From the NCBI GenBank assembly GCA_965218205.1, contig OZ244590.1:1364001-1428000 (forward strand): a DNA stretch of 64,000 nt, given 5' to 3'. The notes under the pieces were generated by a model that saw nothing but the letters and a program-made list of their open reading frames with translations, did not search any database and was not told where the DNA came from. This DNA is from CBDDCA01 sp965218205 (lineage in GTDB: Bacteria; Spirochaetota; Spirochaetia; WTKD01; G963693115). Shown one piece after another: positions 46,275 to 55,234 of this stretch (its first letter is position 1; the number at the start of each line of letters is the position of its first letter). The translations under genes and the position numbers were made by a program.

Positions 46275-47285
46275 CTAATTTTTTCTTTTTTTTAATTGTT
46301 CAATATGTACTAAATCTTGTAAAATTCCAGAAAAAAGCAGTATATATACTACTATCTGACCTACTATCGGTATAAATACTATAGCACACATTGCAATAAA
46401 ATACAAATCCTTTCTTACAAGAATCTTATACATAAACAGAGAATACAATACTACAAGACCTCGTATAATATAGAGAAACAATACTACAAACAAAAAGTTA
46501 CCAAAAAATAAAGCCATAACAGAAAGTACTGTATTGCTTGATCCTTGCCATGTAGGAACAACAAAACTATTGATGATCCACAAAGCTCCCCCAATAACTA
46601 AAAATGTTTTTGAAACAAAGTCTCTTTTTATTTTCTCAAACAAATAGCTAAAATAATTATTTGGATGAGCAGTGTAGCGTTTACTGAGAATTGATATTGC
46701 AATAAACCAGTTACTTAAAAACCATATTATCATACTAACCCATGCAAGATTGTTTCTAAAAAAGGAAAATATTTGCTCATAAAATATCTGTATCTGCTTA
46801 CTATCTGTTTGAAATATAGCAGCCAGATCTGAAAAAATAGTAGTGTTTTTTACCATATTTTCCATATACGAAAGTACGGGAATAATACAAAAAAATACCA
46901 CCATAGTACTCATAGGTAAGCGAAACTGCCATACTATCTTACTGCTATTTGCATACAGTAAAAGCATAACAAACCATGAGCTTATAAATAAAAACTGATT
47001 GATAAACTGCATGACATCATACTGTACAGAAGATGTGTTTCCATTAGAATTACTATTTGCTGTTATTGAATACCAAAAAATAACCTCACTTATGAGCAAA
47101 ATAGACACAGAAAACAAAAAAGAATATAATAAGCATTTTTTAAAAAATACAGCACTATACCGATAATAGGCGTATATCAATGGCACCATAAAAAAGAACA
47201 TAAGGATACTTATGTTCAATACTATTGCACTCAAAAAAGCAAATACAATTACTTTTTTGTGTTGATTCTTTTGTATAGCATTCAT
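46275..47285 (-). CDS. YybS-like (DUF2232) multi-pass membrane protein
   Basis: Encodes 336 residues with about eight hydrophobic helices from residue 11 to near the C-terminus (VIVFAFLSAIVLNISILMFFFMV first). The length, topology and position between rpsR and rplI are those of the DUF2232/YybS family, whose function is unknown; I rely mainly on context because sequence motifs in this family are weak. It is 125 bp after rpsR and 9 bp before rplI. Confidence 0.6.
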   Translation of the reverse strand: MNAIQKNQHKKVIVFAFLSAIVLNISILMFFFMVPLIYAYYRYSAVFFKKCLLYSFLFSVSILLISEVIFWYSITANSNSNGNTSSVQYDVMQFINQFLFISSWFVMLLLYANSSKIVWQFRLPMSTMVVFFCIIPVLSYMENMVKNTTIFSDLAAIFQTDSKQIQIFYEQIFSFFRNNLAWVSMIIWFLSNWFIAISILSKRYTAHPNNYFSYLFEKIKRDFVSKTFLVIGGALWIINSFVVPTWQGSSNTVLSVMALFFGNFLFVVLFLYIIRGLVVLYSLFMYKILVRKDLYFIAMCAIVFIPIVGQIVVYILLFSGILQDLVHIEQLKKRKN

Positions 47286-47410
47286 ACAATGCTGCCTCTT
47301 TTATATCTTATAGTTACCTTAATGCTATACATGATACATGTGTATTGAAAATAATATCATAAAGCAATATAGGCATGTACTTATAACACATTGAAAAATA
47401 CAGAGATATA

Positions 47411-47971
47411 CTATGCTGAAGGAAGAAGCCCAATATGTCGTGCTCGTTTAATTTCTCTGATAAGCCTTCGTTGATTTTTTGATGAAGTGCCAGTAAATGA
47501 TGTAGAGAGTATTTTTCCTTCTTCAGTGATAAACTCTTTTAGTATATGAGGCTTCTTATAATCAATATCAAGTTTTTTAGTTGCAATTTTATCGTATTTA
47601 CGAAATTTCTTAAAACGAGTATCTCTGTCTTTTGCAAATTCATTTCTTTTGTCATTAAATCGATGAGGACGATAGCCGCCTCCCTCTTTTCTAAAAGAGG
47701 ATTGCTGTCCACCTTCTGACGGTCTTGCATACCTATTATTTCTGTCTACAGAGGAAGATTCTCGATTATATGAAGTATTGCTTTGTGTATCAGTAGTACT
47801 ACTTGCAGGCAATTCTGTTGTAGCTGCTCCATCCGAGTCAGTGCTTGCTTGAGTTTGCATTCCCTGTTGTGTTGTTTCTGCCTCTCCAGTTACTTGATGC
47901 TCTACTGTATCATTAGCATGTGTAGGTACTTGCGTACTTGTATTGTGTTCTTCTCTGGTATCATTATCCAT
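47411..47971 (-). CDS. rpsR: 30S ribosomal protein S18 with long N-terminal extension
   Basis: Encodes 186 residues. Only the last 80 or so form S18: FRKYDKIATKKLDIDYKKPHILKEFITEEGKI through SKNQRRLIREIKRARHIGLLP. The preceding 105 residues are low complexity, first acidic/Thr/Gln-rich (EHNTSTQVPTHAND) and then Arg/Gly/Ser-rich with FRKEGGGYRPHRF. Normal S18 has 70-100 residues. GAGGTGAAAT lies before the ATG at 47971; no internal ATG precedes the S18 core at a position with a ribosome site. It lies 72 bp after ssb. Confidence 0.93.
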   Translation of the reverse strand: MDNDTREEHNTSTQVPTHANDTVEHQVTGEAETTQQGMQTQASTDSDGAATTELPASSTTDTQSNTSYNRESSSVDRNNRYARPSEGGQQSSFRKEGGGYRPHRFNDKRNEFAKDRDTRFKKFRKYDKIATKKLDIDYKKPHILKEFITEEGKILSTSFTGTSSKNQRRLIREIKRARHIGLLPSA

Positions 47972-48043
47972 AATTTCACCTCTTTTTATTATTTATGCTG
48001 ATCTTTTTTACTGTTTTTTACTATGCTTTTATTCTCACTATTA

Positions 48044-48496
48044 TTAAAAAGGAATATCATCCTCAAAATTATCTCCTCCACTATCAGAGTAACCTTGTTG
48101 TTGATTGGGAGTATATCCCCCTCCTCCCATAGTGGCAGTAGCACCAGTAGGAGCTCCTGTACTTCCACTTCGACTCCCTAAAAGCTGCATATTATTTGCT
48201 ATTATTACTACACGACTACGCTTTTGTCCCTCTTGCTCCCATCTATTCTGTCGTAGCTCACCATCCACTGCTATCTGTGTTCCTTTTGTGAGATACTGCT
48301 GTAATGCTTCCCCTAATCTCCCAAAAAGAGTAACATCAAAATAACTCACTTCATCATTCCATGTTCCATCTTGACTCTTTGCTCTCCGATTTACTGCTAA
48401 GGAAATATTACATACAGTAGTATTAGGAGTAGATCGTACCTCACAATCTTTTGTAAGCCTTCCTACTATTGTTACATTATTAATGTCTGCTGCCAT
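48044..48496 (-). CDS. ssb: Single-stranded DNA-binding protein
   Basis: Encodes 150 residues. The OB fold (residues 1-105) starts MAADINNVTIVGRLTKDCEVRS and includes FDVTLFGRLGEALQQYL and VDGELRQNRWEQ. A Gly/Gln-rich linker leads to the acidic tip EDDIPF that recruits partner proteins. Tetrameric binding to single-stranded DNA is family knowledge. AGAGAG lies before the ATG. It sits between rpsF and rpsR, a widespread order. Confidence 0.96.
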   Translation of the reverse strand: MAADINNVTIVGRLTKDCEVRSTPNTTVCNISLAVNRRAKSQDGTWNDEVSYFDVTLFGRLGEALQQYLTKGTQIAVDGELRQNRWEQEGQKRSRVVIIANNMQLLGSRSGSTGAPTGATATMGGGGYTPNQQQGYSDSGGDNFEDDIPF

Positions 48497-48523
48497 TCTT
48501 ATAATCTCTCTATTATTTATGTA

Positions 48524-48799
48524 TTATTTATGAATCACTAATATACGTAATAATTGCTTGACATATGCTACATTTTTTCTTAAACTATATGCTTTTTCAG
48601 GAGACATAAACGCAATAAAATACAAATAACGTGCATGCGTATGCTTTTTTATCTGAAATGATAACTCTTTTACTCCTAAATCTTCTTCTTGTTCAATTTT
48701 TCCCTCTAGCTCAGCTATTTTACTTTTTACTTCTTGTAATCCCTCACTAAACTCTTCTACTTGAGGAACAAACACACACATTATCTCATACTTTCTCAT
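48524..48799 (-). CDS. rpsF: 30S ribosomal protein S6
   Basis: 91 residues from the ATG at 48799. The fold is recognisable from MRKYEIMCVFVPQVEE at the start and KKHTHARYLYFIAFMSPEKAYSLRKNV in the second half. An upstream TTG at 48811 would add four residues but sits only 2 bp after AAGGAG; the ATG is 14 bp after it, so the choice is not certain. S6 pairs with S18 in the small subunit, and both are in this operon. It is the first gene after a good promoter. Confidence 0.92.
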   Translation of the reverse strand: MRKYEIMCVFVPQVEEFSEGLQEVKSKIAELEGKIEQEEDLGVKELSFQIKKHTHARYLYFIAFMSPEKAYSLRKNVAYVKQLLRILVIHK

Positions 48800-48837
48800 A
48801 TATGCTACCAATACTCCTTACATTGTACTTACTTATT

Positions 48838-48866
48838 AGTGTACTACTACTGCCTCAACTTGTCAA
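48838..48866 (-). promoter_or_regulatory. Promoter of the rpsF-ssb-rpsR-rplI-dnaB operon
   Basis: A consensus -35 TTGACA (48866-48861), a 17-bp spacer and TACACT (48843-48838) predict transcription from about 48831, giving a leader of about 30 nt. I see no S6:S18-binding structure in so short a leader. Confidence 0.65.
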
Positions 48867-48905
48867 TAGTATATTGAGGTTCGTGGAAAATTCTTATATA
48901 ACACA

Positions 48906-50123
48906 TCACCAACGAAATGCAGTTTCTAAGGCAAACCCAGGAGTTGTTCGTTCACGAATATTTCCTCCTGATTCCTGTGTATATATAGTAAAAGCAATAT
49001 CAACATACCATATATCAAAGCCCATTCCAAAGGTAGGTCCTCCCTTATTAGCTCCTACTTGCATGGTAATAAAAGGCTTTAATATCTCAAACTCCACGCC
49101 TGTATGAATACGGCTTACAAAATCTGGCTTTCTACTCGATTCAAGATACGAGAGATAAAAAGGGTCGGTAAACTGTAAATAGACAGTAACATCAAAATAC
49201 TGCTCTAACCATATAAGATTAGCAGCGGTCATGTTATATGCAATTCCCAAATTTACATAGAGAGGCAATACATAATAATCACTGGGGCTTTTAGTAGTAG
49301 CTTTTCCCGAAAAATAGTCTGTTGTTTTCGCTTCTGTATATACAATAGGAGTAAATATATTATGTATATCTGCTCCAAAAGTAACTCCCAACCATTCAAG
49401 TTGTAATCCTACATCATGCCCTATAGCAAAGCCATGCAATCCAGTAAATGCATCAAATGCTTGTGAAATATCTCCACTTTTTAAGATAGCAACAGTTGCT
49501 TCTCCGCCTGTCAACTCATTGTATGTACGAAACAATGGACGAGCAGTTGCTCCTAAACGTAAGAGAATATTAGAAAAATGAAATTGATATGCATATCCTG
49601 CCATAAACTGTAATTGATCAACTAAAGTAGCACGAACACTGTAAAAGGAATCAGGGGTATATACATCAGTATCAAAAGAATTTATAATACCAAAACCGAA
49701 ACTTCCCCATCGTTTTTGCGATATATACCCACCACTTATTGGAAAGCCTAATGCTATTCCTGTAGTATTGAGTGTTTTTAAGCCTGCACCAATATTTTTT
49801 TCAAAAAAATTATCAAATACCTTTTTTACATCTCCAGGATACGGTTCTGTCCAGAATGTAAAAGAAAAAGCTGTTATTTCGCTATCTTTTTCAAAATGCG
49901 TAACATATTTTTTTGCTAGTCCAGCAGGATTTGTCCAAAGAGAATGGAAGCCAGAGGCCTGTGCAGAAAACCCATTTCCCATTCCCATAATTCGTGGGAC
50001 TATAGGTAATACATCTTTATGATATACGGTTTTTGCATATACCGTACCTTGCACAAACAACATACCTACAAACCATAGAGAGAATAATAGTATATACTGA
50101 TAACGAAATTGTTCTTTTTTCAT
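48906..50123 (-). CDS. FadL/UPF0164-like outer-membrane protein
   Basis: Encodes 405 residues. The signal peptide runs to about residue 30 (FVQGTVYA cleavage). The motif VPRIMGMGNGFSAQASGFHSLWTNPAGLAKK (residues 43-73 region) is that of the FadL-like proteins called UPF0164 in treponemes, thought to carry fatty acids or other hydrophobic compounds across the outer membrane. The rest alternates beta strands and loops and ends FRW, an aromatic terminus suited to barrel assembly. It is transcribed towards the rpsF promoter region. Substrate is unknown. Confidence 0.78.
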   Translation of the reverse strand: MKKEQFRYQYILLFSLWFVGMLFVQGTVYAKTVYHKDVLPIVPRIMGMGNGFSAQASGFHSLWTNPAGLAKKYVTHFEKDSEITAFSFTFWTEPYPGDVKKVFDNFFEKNIGAGLKTLNTTGIALGFPISGGYISQKRWGSFGFGIINSFDTDVYTPDSFYSVRATLVDQLQFMAGYAYQFHFSNILLRLGATARPLFRTYNELTGGEATVAILKSGDISQAFDAFTGLHGFAIGHDVGLQLEWLGVTFGADIHNIFTPIVYTEAKTTDYFSGKATTKSPSDYYVLPLYVNLGIAYNMTAANLIWLEQYFDVTVYLQFTDPFYLSYLESSRKPDFVSRIHTGVEFEILKPFITMQVGANKGGPTFGMGFDIWYVDIAFTIYTQESGGNIRERTTPGFALETAFRW

Positions 50124-50184
50124 GCTAACACCAACTAATAATTATATAGCTTATATTATATAGTATTACCTTATCATTAGTGTA

Positions 50185-51186
50185 CTATATATCCTCTATT
50201 TCATCTATAAGAAATCCTAGACCACATTCTTTCACTACATCTTCTATATTGCTTTTACTTCCCACAAGATTATTGTCATATAAAAACCCTTTATTAAAAA
50301 TATAATCTTTCACTTTTAATGTTGGCACAACAGTAAGAGAAGAATCAATATGAACAAAATCCTCTACTTTTAAGATGAAAATATCTTTATATTCTTTCAC
50401 ATTTGAAAGATATTTAATCAATGTTTCTTTGTAATCATCTTTATATTCTACTGGATCTGTGTCTGCTATTTCACATGCCGCTTCAGTTTCCCTTGCTTTA
50501 CAAACAGGATCTTTTTTTGTTATTGTTCCAGTATCAGATACCTCTATCACTCTATGAAATCGATACAGAAAATCAAATATACTGGACATTATTGCTACTT
50601 CTGCAAAAGCAAATTTTGTTTCTTCAAAACCGCTGTTACTAGACGGAAATTCTTCACCTTTCTTAAATTCTGCCCCTAATAGATTGAGCATGTTTTGTAA
50701 CAAAATGGAATAAGAAACAAAATTACTTACATATTGCTCCTCTTTTCCTTTAATATTTTCATATATAGTACCTGCATACTCATTAAGATCAAAATCTTCT
50801 CCTGTATCTAATAGAGCTTGGTATAAATCAAGAAAAAATACAAAACTTATATCTGCAATTTCCGTTGTCCTAAACAGTAACTTGATAACATTGAGATAAT
50901 GTAATACTCTATGTTCTCCTCCACTCTCTTCTCCTTCCTTAGTAATAGTTTCAATAAGCTCATTGCGTTTTTTTTCATCGTATCTAAGATACCGCGATAC
51001 GTCTTTGTCGTCTAATAAAAAGTAAAATTGAGTGCTGTCTGCTTCATCAATACGTTTATTTATATCTTGTGCTACACGAAATATATTTAGATCATAACAA
51101 GAGCTGAGAAGCAAAAACAAAATGCATCCCATGAGTAGGTACCGTAGGTTTGCTTGAAAAGAAAAAAAATTCTTCTGTTGTTTCAT
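50185..51186 (-). CDS. Predicted lipoprotein of unknown function
   Basis: 333 residues from the ATG at 51186 (MKQQKNFF), preferred to the upstream in-frame start at 51207 because GAGTGG lies 6 bp before it and the signal peptide then has normal length. The hydrophobic stretch YLLMGCILFLLLSSC ends in the lipobox LSSC. The mature part is acidic and mostly helical (DINKRIDEADSTQFYFLLDDKDVSRYL), without a family I recognise. It lies between a TPR gene and the FadL-like gene on the same strand, suggesting an envelope cluster. Confidence 0.65.
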   Translation of the reverse strand: MKQQKNFFSFQANLRYLLMGCILFLLLSSCYDLNIFRVAQDINKRIDEADSTQFYFLLDDKDVSRYLRYDEKKRNELIETITKEGEESGGEHRVLHYLNVIKLLFRTTEIADISFVFFLDLYQALLDTGEDFDLNEYAGTIYENIKGKEEQYVSNFVSYSILLQNMLNLLGAEFKKGEEFPSSNSGFEETKFAFAEVAIMSSIFDFLYRFHRVIEVSDTGTITKKDPVCKARETEAACEIADTDPVEYKDDYKETLIKYLSNVKEYKDIFILKVEDFVHIDSSLTVVPTLKVKDYIFNKGFLYDNNLVGSKSNIEDVVKECGLGFLIDEIEDI

Positions 51187-51238
51187 ACTATACCACTCAT
51201 TACACAATACATATATATGCCTATTATAGTATAAATTC

Positions 51239-51916
51239 TTAATTTGACAAGAGTTCTACTTGAATTTTCTGTCGGGCTAATCGATTACTTGGATCTAGTT
51301 GGAGTACTTTTCTATATAATGCTATTGCTTCTTCTTTTTCATTCTTTTGTTCTTTTATTGTAGCAAATAGAAGCAACCACTCTATATTGTTAGGTCTATA
51401 AGAAACTGCTGCTGCCATAGAAATATCAGCTTTGAACAATTTACCTTCTTGTGAGTATATTTGTGCAATATAAAAATATATCAAATCGACTACTTCTTCA
51501 TTTGGTCCCTTTCTTAGATACTCAGAAAGATACCGAAGAGACTCTTTGTTTTGTTTTAATGCATAATATGATTCTGCAATCGCTAATACCAATCGTAAAT
51601 CATTAGGAGCGTACTGATAGCCTTCTTGTGCTATTTGTAGGGCATTTGCCCACTGTCCTAGTCCAATATACGCAATACTTGCAACAACAAACGCAGATAT
51701 GTTGCTTTTATCTGCTTCAATCAAAAGTAATGCGGCATCAATAGCCTCACGATGACGTCCTTGCTTGTATAACGCATATGGAGGCTCTGTTGGCTCTTGC
51801 TGTGCATATAAAGGAGATAAGAGCAGTACCCATAAAGCTACTACTAGTATGCCTCCTATTCTTCTATGTGTTCTTCTGTGTGCCAGAGTTCCTTGTGTTT
51901 TTTTTTGCATGCTCAT
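51239..51916 (-). CDS. Exported TPR-repeat protein
   Basis: 225 residues from the ATG at 51916 (MSMQKK), chosen because it follows the bactofilin stop by 4 bp with AGAGAG ahead; the longer reading overlaps bactofilin by 92 bp. A basic start and one hydrophobic helix (ILVVALWVLLLSPLYA) give a signal peptide cleaved near AQQ. Then come about four TPR units, for example YALYKQGRHREAIDAALLLIEAD and EKEEAIALYRKVLQLDPSNRLA. TPRs mediate protein contacts; a periplasmic role near the bactofilin cytoskeleton is plausible but unproven. Confidence 0.75.
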   Translation of the reverse strand: MSMQKKTQGTLAHRRTHRRIGGILVVALWVLLLSPLYAQQEPTEPPYALYKQGRHREAIDAALLLIEADKSNISAFVVASIAYIGLGQWANALQIAQEGYQYAPNDLRLVLAIAESYYALKQNKESLRYLSEYLRKGPNEEVVDLIYFYIAQIYSQEGKLFKADISMAAAVSYRPNNIEWLLLFATIKEQKNEKEEAIALYRKVLQLDPSNRLARQKIQVELLSN

Positions 51917-51920
51917 CTCT

Positions 51921-52298
51921 CTATTTTTTACTACTGTCTTGCTTGTTATGGGATGGCAACATTTTACAAGCACCATTAAAAATGCCACCCGATTCAATTT
52001 GTAAGAAAGCAACTGCTATTTCTCCTTTTATTTCACCACCACGCGAAAGATATAACATGTCTTTTGCCTTAAATTTTCCTTCTGTTTTTCCCAAAATAAT
52101 AAGAATATCTGCTTCTACATTTTTGGTAACACTTGCATGATTTGCAATCAATAAAGTGGTAACTTTTATCTTTGAATCTGTAATAACACCTTTGACAAAC
52201 AGAGATTCATCTGCTTCTATTTCTCCAGAAAATTCAACATCTTCGCCTAAAATAGTAGCATACTCGCTTTCTTCACGATGCATATTTAATAATGACAT
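51921..52298 (-). CDS. Bactofilin
   Basis: Encodes 125 residues. The bactofilin (DUF583) core is recognised from EDVEFSGEIEADESLFVKGVI and repeated short beta-helix turns (ILGKTEGKFKAKDMLYLSRGGEIKGEIA). Bactofilins polymerise without nucleotide into filaments linked to cell shape; in spirochaetes they influence helicity. Flanking tails are short, as usual. It starts 46 bp before the hairpin repeat at 52344-52377, and the TPR gene follows immediately. Confidence 0.88.
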   Translation of the reverse strand: MSLLNMHREESEYATILGEDVEFSGEIEADESLFVKGVITDSKIKVTTLLIANHASVTKNVEADILIILGKTEGKFKAKDMLYLSRGGEIKGEIAVAFLQIESGGIFNGACKMLPSHNKQDSSKK

Positions 52299-52343
52299 AT
52301 GTTTATTATAGTATAGTTTGCTCTATCCAGCAATGAGCTATTG

Positions 52344-52377
52344 AAGAGCTATCATCTCACATACGATGATAGCTCTT
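52344..52377. repeat. Dispersed hairpin repeat, copy 2
   Basis: A perfect 13-bp stem (52344-52356 with 52365-52377) around the loop TCACATAC, identical to that of the copy at 8667-8700. One outer pair is A-T here and G-C there. It lies between the YHS gene and bactofilin, 55 bp past the YHS stop. No T-run follows on either strand. Confidence 0.7.
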
Positions 52378-52431
52378 ACCTTCATTCTTATACAAGCGAG
52401 TCAAAGGCATAAATGCTAGTATGCTTATACT

Positions 52432-52950
52432 TTAAGGGCTTGATGATGTATCATTCTTTTTCTGAGGAATTCGCTTTTTCCAATTATTACCAGCCTGAGT
52501 AATGTAGACATCTTTCTTTTTTTCCCATTGTCGTTTTACACTAGTACTAAAATTTAAGTATAGTTTTCCTTTATAAATAGTCCATGCTTTCACATTAATA
52601 GGAGCTAAATAATCTTGGGCCATTGCATATGCACAGTAGCCACCGTATTGTGGAATATACTTACTTGGATCTTTCATAAATAACTCTAGGTGTTGCTGAG
52701 AACTAAAATACCATGTTGCCCCTATATATTCACTTTGATATGCTTTTTTTCCTTTTACTGCTTTTTTTTGCGTAAAATATGCAACTGTGTCATATCCTTT
52801 TATTGCAACAGAGGATGCATTTGTAAATACTGGAGGATACTGTTCTTCATTAGCGATACGCTGTACTCCAACATCAGCATGTTCAGAATAGAGAGGTGCT
52901 ATATAAAAAATACTTATTATTAATAGCAATACTATATATCTATATTTCAT
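52432..52950 (-). CDS. Exported YHS-domain protein
   Basis: Encodes 172 residues. The signal peptide MKYRYIVLLLIISIFYIAPLYS is followed by a YHS domain: VAIKGYDTVAYFTQKKAVKGKKAYQ, then ATWYFSSQQHLELFMKDPSKYIPQYGGYCAYAMA (about residues 80-113). The classical YHS cysteine/metal residue is present in GGYCAY. Members are thought to bind copper or other metals, but the role here is unknown. AGGAG-like sequence precedes the ATG. It stands alone between two minus-strand units. Confidence 0.82.
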   Translation of the reverse strand: MKYRYIVLLLIISIFYIAPLYSEHADVGVQRIANEEQYPPVFTNASSVAIKGYDTVAYFTQKKAVKGKKAYQSEYIGATWYFSSQQHLELFMKDPSKYIPQYGGYCAYAMAQDYLAPINVKAWTIYKGKLYLNFSTSVKRQWEKKKDVYITQAGNNWKKRIPQKKNDTSSSP

Positions 52951-53018
52951 TTACTTTCTCCTTTTCATGTTTTATACACTATACTACATTTAGAAATAAT
53001 ATGTTTGTACTCATTGTA

Positions 53019-55223
53019 TCAGTTATCGTATCCCGGTAAAATATAGCCTCCTATATCTTGACCACTACTATTATAAAAATAGCCTGTCAAAATAATAGGA
53101 ACATATTGTTTAGCATTATCACTACGATATTTACTAGTAAACTCAAGAGTATATTCCCCTACATCAGGAGTAAATATATCATCAATAATTGATGTTTCTG
53201 CTCCTTGTAAAATAAAGGGGTATCGGTAGCTTTTTCCTTTTGTGCGTTCTACCATAGAAGTAAAATATGTCATAGAAGTAGTAGGCGATAGGGATGCCGT
53301 TTCATTTTCTCCTTGAATGATATTTGGCTTTACCCAAAATAACGAGATATTATTAATAACCAACGCTTTTTCTAAATTTCCCCATATCTCTCTATCATGC
53401 AGTTCATTCATACTTCCAACATATATAATCACTTTATTTCCTTGCTTTAATAATAGCATATTTAAGGCAGTATGCAATGCTTGATATATATTTTTATTTG
53501 AAACACTATCAGTATCTACTGCTTCGGCAAACTCTTCTACTTTACTTGCTAATACAGTATTTTCAATTACTACATAAGGAATAGATTCAGTAGGCTGTAC
53601 AAGACTAAATATAACATTGTTATTATCAGCTTTCGCACTTGCATTTTCACTAATAATAGCAACACTATCTTTTAAGCGCTTTTCTTGCACTGGATCAGAT
53701 GCATCATTCAGTAGCCCTGTAACAATAACTATGTTAGTACTTCTTTCTTTTACGGTATTTTCCTGCATATTAAAAGCTAGCACAGGGCTATTTGCTTCTG
53801 TAAGAGCTATAGAAGAAGCAGTGAGACCAGTAATAGATTTATTTGAAGCATTTTTTACAGAAAACACAATACGTACAGTAGGATAATTATTTGTATACAC
53901 AGAAAGCATATTTACATGTAATCCTGTATAAAAATTTGAAATATTTGTAAATATATCTAAGCTATTTCTTCCTTGATCAGCAACCCATAATAATCCATTC
54001 TTATCTATTGTGGCACTTATCAATTTAGAAAATTCTGAGTCTTCAAGACGCTCTACTATTTTTCTTTGTTTACTATCAAACTTTATCAGAGAATTTGTTA
54101 ATGTAAGCATAAGAGTATCATTGTTAAGTGTTTGTATACTTTCAATGTTTGTATCTGAGGAGATACGTCCTTCAAAAGAAACAGTGCTCACATAATTACC
54201 GCTTATATCAAATTCAACAAGCGAAGAAGCAGCATCTCCATTACTGGCAACCCACAGTTGATTTCCCTGAACAACAATACCAGTAGGGTTTTCAAGGCCA
54301 GAAAAAGAACCTACGGATCGTCCAAAGCGCTGTACTAACATGCCTTCTGGTGAAAATTTAGCTATTTCTGCAGTTCCATATACACTGATAAAAACATTAT
54401 CAAACACGTCCTTTGTCATAAACTGTGGACCAATCAGTACATTTTTAGTAATAGCGTCTTCGTTTTGCTCATCATTATGCTGTATAAAAGAGCCTGTATA
54501 GCTCCCTTCGGTATTAAATGCAGATAGAGAGTTAGATCCAAACTCTGAAACAATAATAGTACCATTACTGAGCTGTTCTATATCCATAGGTAACTTAAAA
54601 GTATCAATATTCTTTGACAAAAACCGTGATATAATTCCAGTAGGATTAATCAATGCTACAACATTAGATTTGAGTACTGTCAAACCTAATATGCCATTAT
54701 CCAATGCCTTAAGTGTCATTGGTAATAATAACTGCCTGTCAGAAAGGTTTATACTACTTGCTCTACTCAGTCGTGATAATTGTATTGTAGAGGCTTGATT
54801 TTTTTGAGATTGTAAAATTTCCAACTTGTTTCTTAAGTACGACTGAAAAAACTCTTGAGTAATGAGTTCTCGCCATAACACTTCTGCAATATCTTCGTTT
54901 CCATAGGCATAATTGGCTTTTGCAAGCCAAAATTTATACATACTTACCGTAGTAGCATCATTATCAGATTGCTCAGTAGCATCATTTTGTGTAAACAAAA
55001 GTACTGCGTTTCTAAATGCCAACAATGCTTGTGCAAAATTACCTGCATTATAGAGGTTTACCCCTTGAAAAAATTCAAAACGAGCCTCAGATTGAGAAAA
55101 AAACGCATTTAATTGATCGGCATTAAATGCTTCTGCAGTCTCGTCTAACAAAAGAGTATCTTGCTGTGCAAAAATAACGCAAGGAACTATATATAATATC
55201 AATACCAGTAGAATTTTATACAT
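53019..55223 (-). CDS. Exported TPR-NHL-vWA-like protein
   Basis: Encodes 734 residues with signal peptide MYKILLVLILYIVPCVIFA. About residues 45-160 are TPR-like (FFQGVNLYNAGNFAQALLAFRNAV). About 165-440 form an NHL-type propeller (repeated forms like PTGIVVQGNQLWVASNG and DKNGLLWVADQGRNSLDIF). About 445-650 resemble a vWA-like fold (TNIVIVTGLLND, ALHTALNMLLLKQGNKVIIYVGSM) without a clear MIDAS. The C-terminus is Ig-like. Proteins of this build occur in treponemes beside TPR and surE genes. Function unknown; the TPR gene precedes it by 11 bp. Confidence 0.7.
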   Translation of the reverse strand: MYKILLVLILYIVPCVIFAQQDTLLLDETAEAFNADQLNAFFSQSEARFEFFQGVNLYNAGNFAQALLAFRNAVLLFTQNDATEQSDNDATTVSMYKFWLAKANYAYGNEDIAEVLWRELITQEFFQSYLRNKLEILQSQKNQASTIQLSRLSRASSINLSDRQLLLPMTLKALDNGILGLTVLKSNVVALINPTGIISRFLSKNIDTFKLPMDIEQLSNGTIIVSEFGSNSLSAFNTEGSYTGSFIQHNDEQNEDAITKNVLIGPQFMTKDVFDNVFISVYGTAEIAKFSPEGMLVQRFGRSVGSFSGLENPTGIVVQGNQLWVASNGDAASSLVEFDISGNYVSTVSFEGRISSDTNIESIQTLNNDTLMLTLTNSLIKFDSKQRKIVERLEDSEFSKLISATIDKNGLLWVADQGRNSLDIFTNISNFYTGLHVNMLSVYTNNYPTVRIVFSVKNASNKSITGLTASSIALTEANSPVLAFNMQENTVKERSTNIVIVTGLLNDASDPVQEKRLKDSVAIISENASAKADNNNVIFSLVQPTESIPYVVIENTVLASKVEEFAEAVDTDSVSNKNIYQALHTALNMLLLKQGNKVIIYVGSMNELHDREIWGNLEKALVINNISLFWVKPNIIQGENETASLSPTTSMTYFTSMVERTKGKSYRYPFILQGAETSIIDDIFTPDVGEYTLEFTSKYRSDNAKQYVPIILTGYFYNSSGQDIGGYILPGYDN

Positions 55224-55234
55224 ACAATAGCTTA

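Noticed and set aside
51916..52012. Longer TPR protein starting at 52012
   Set aside because: The extra residues lie over the bactofilin coding end and lack a ribosome site; the signal peptide fits better from 51916.
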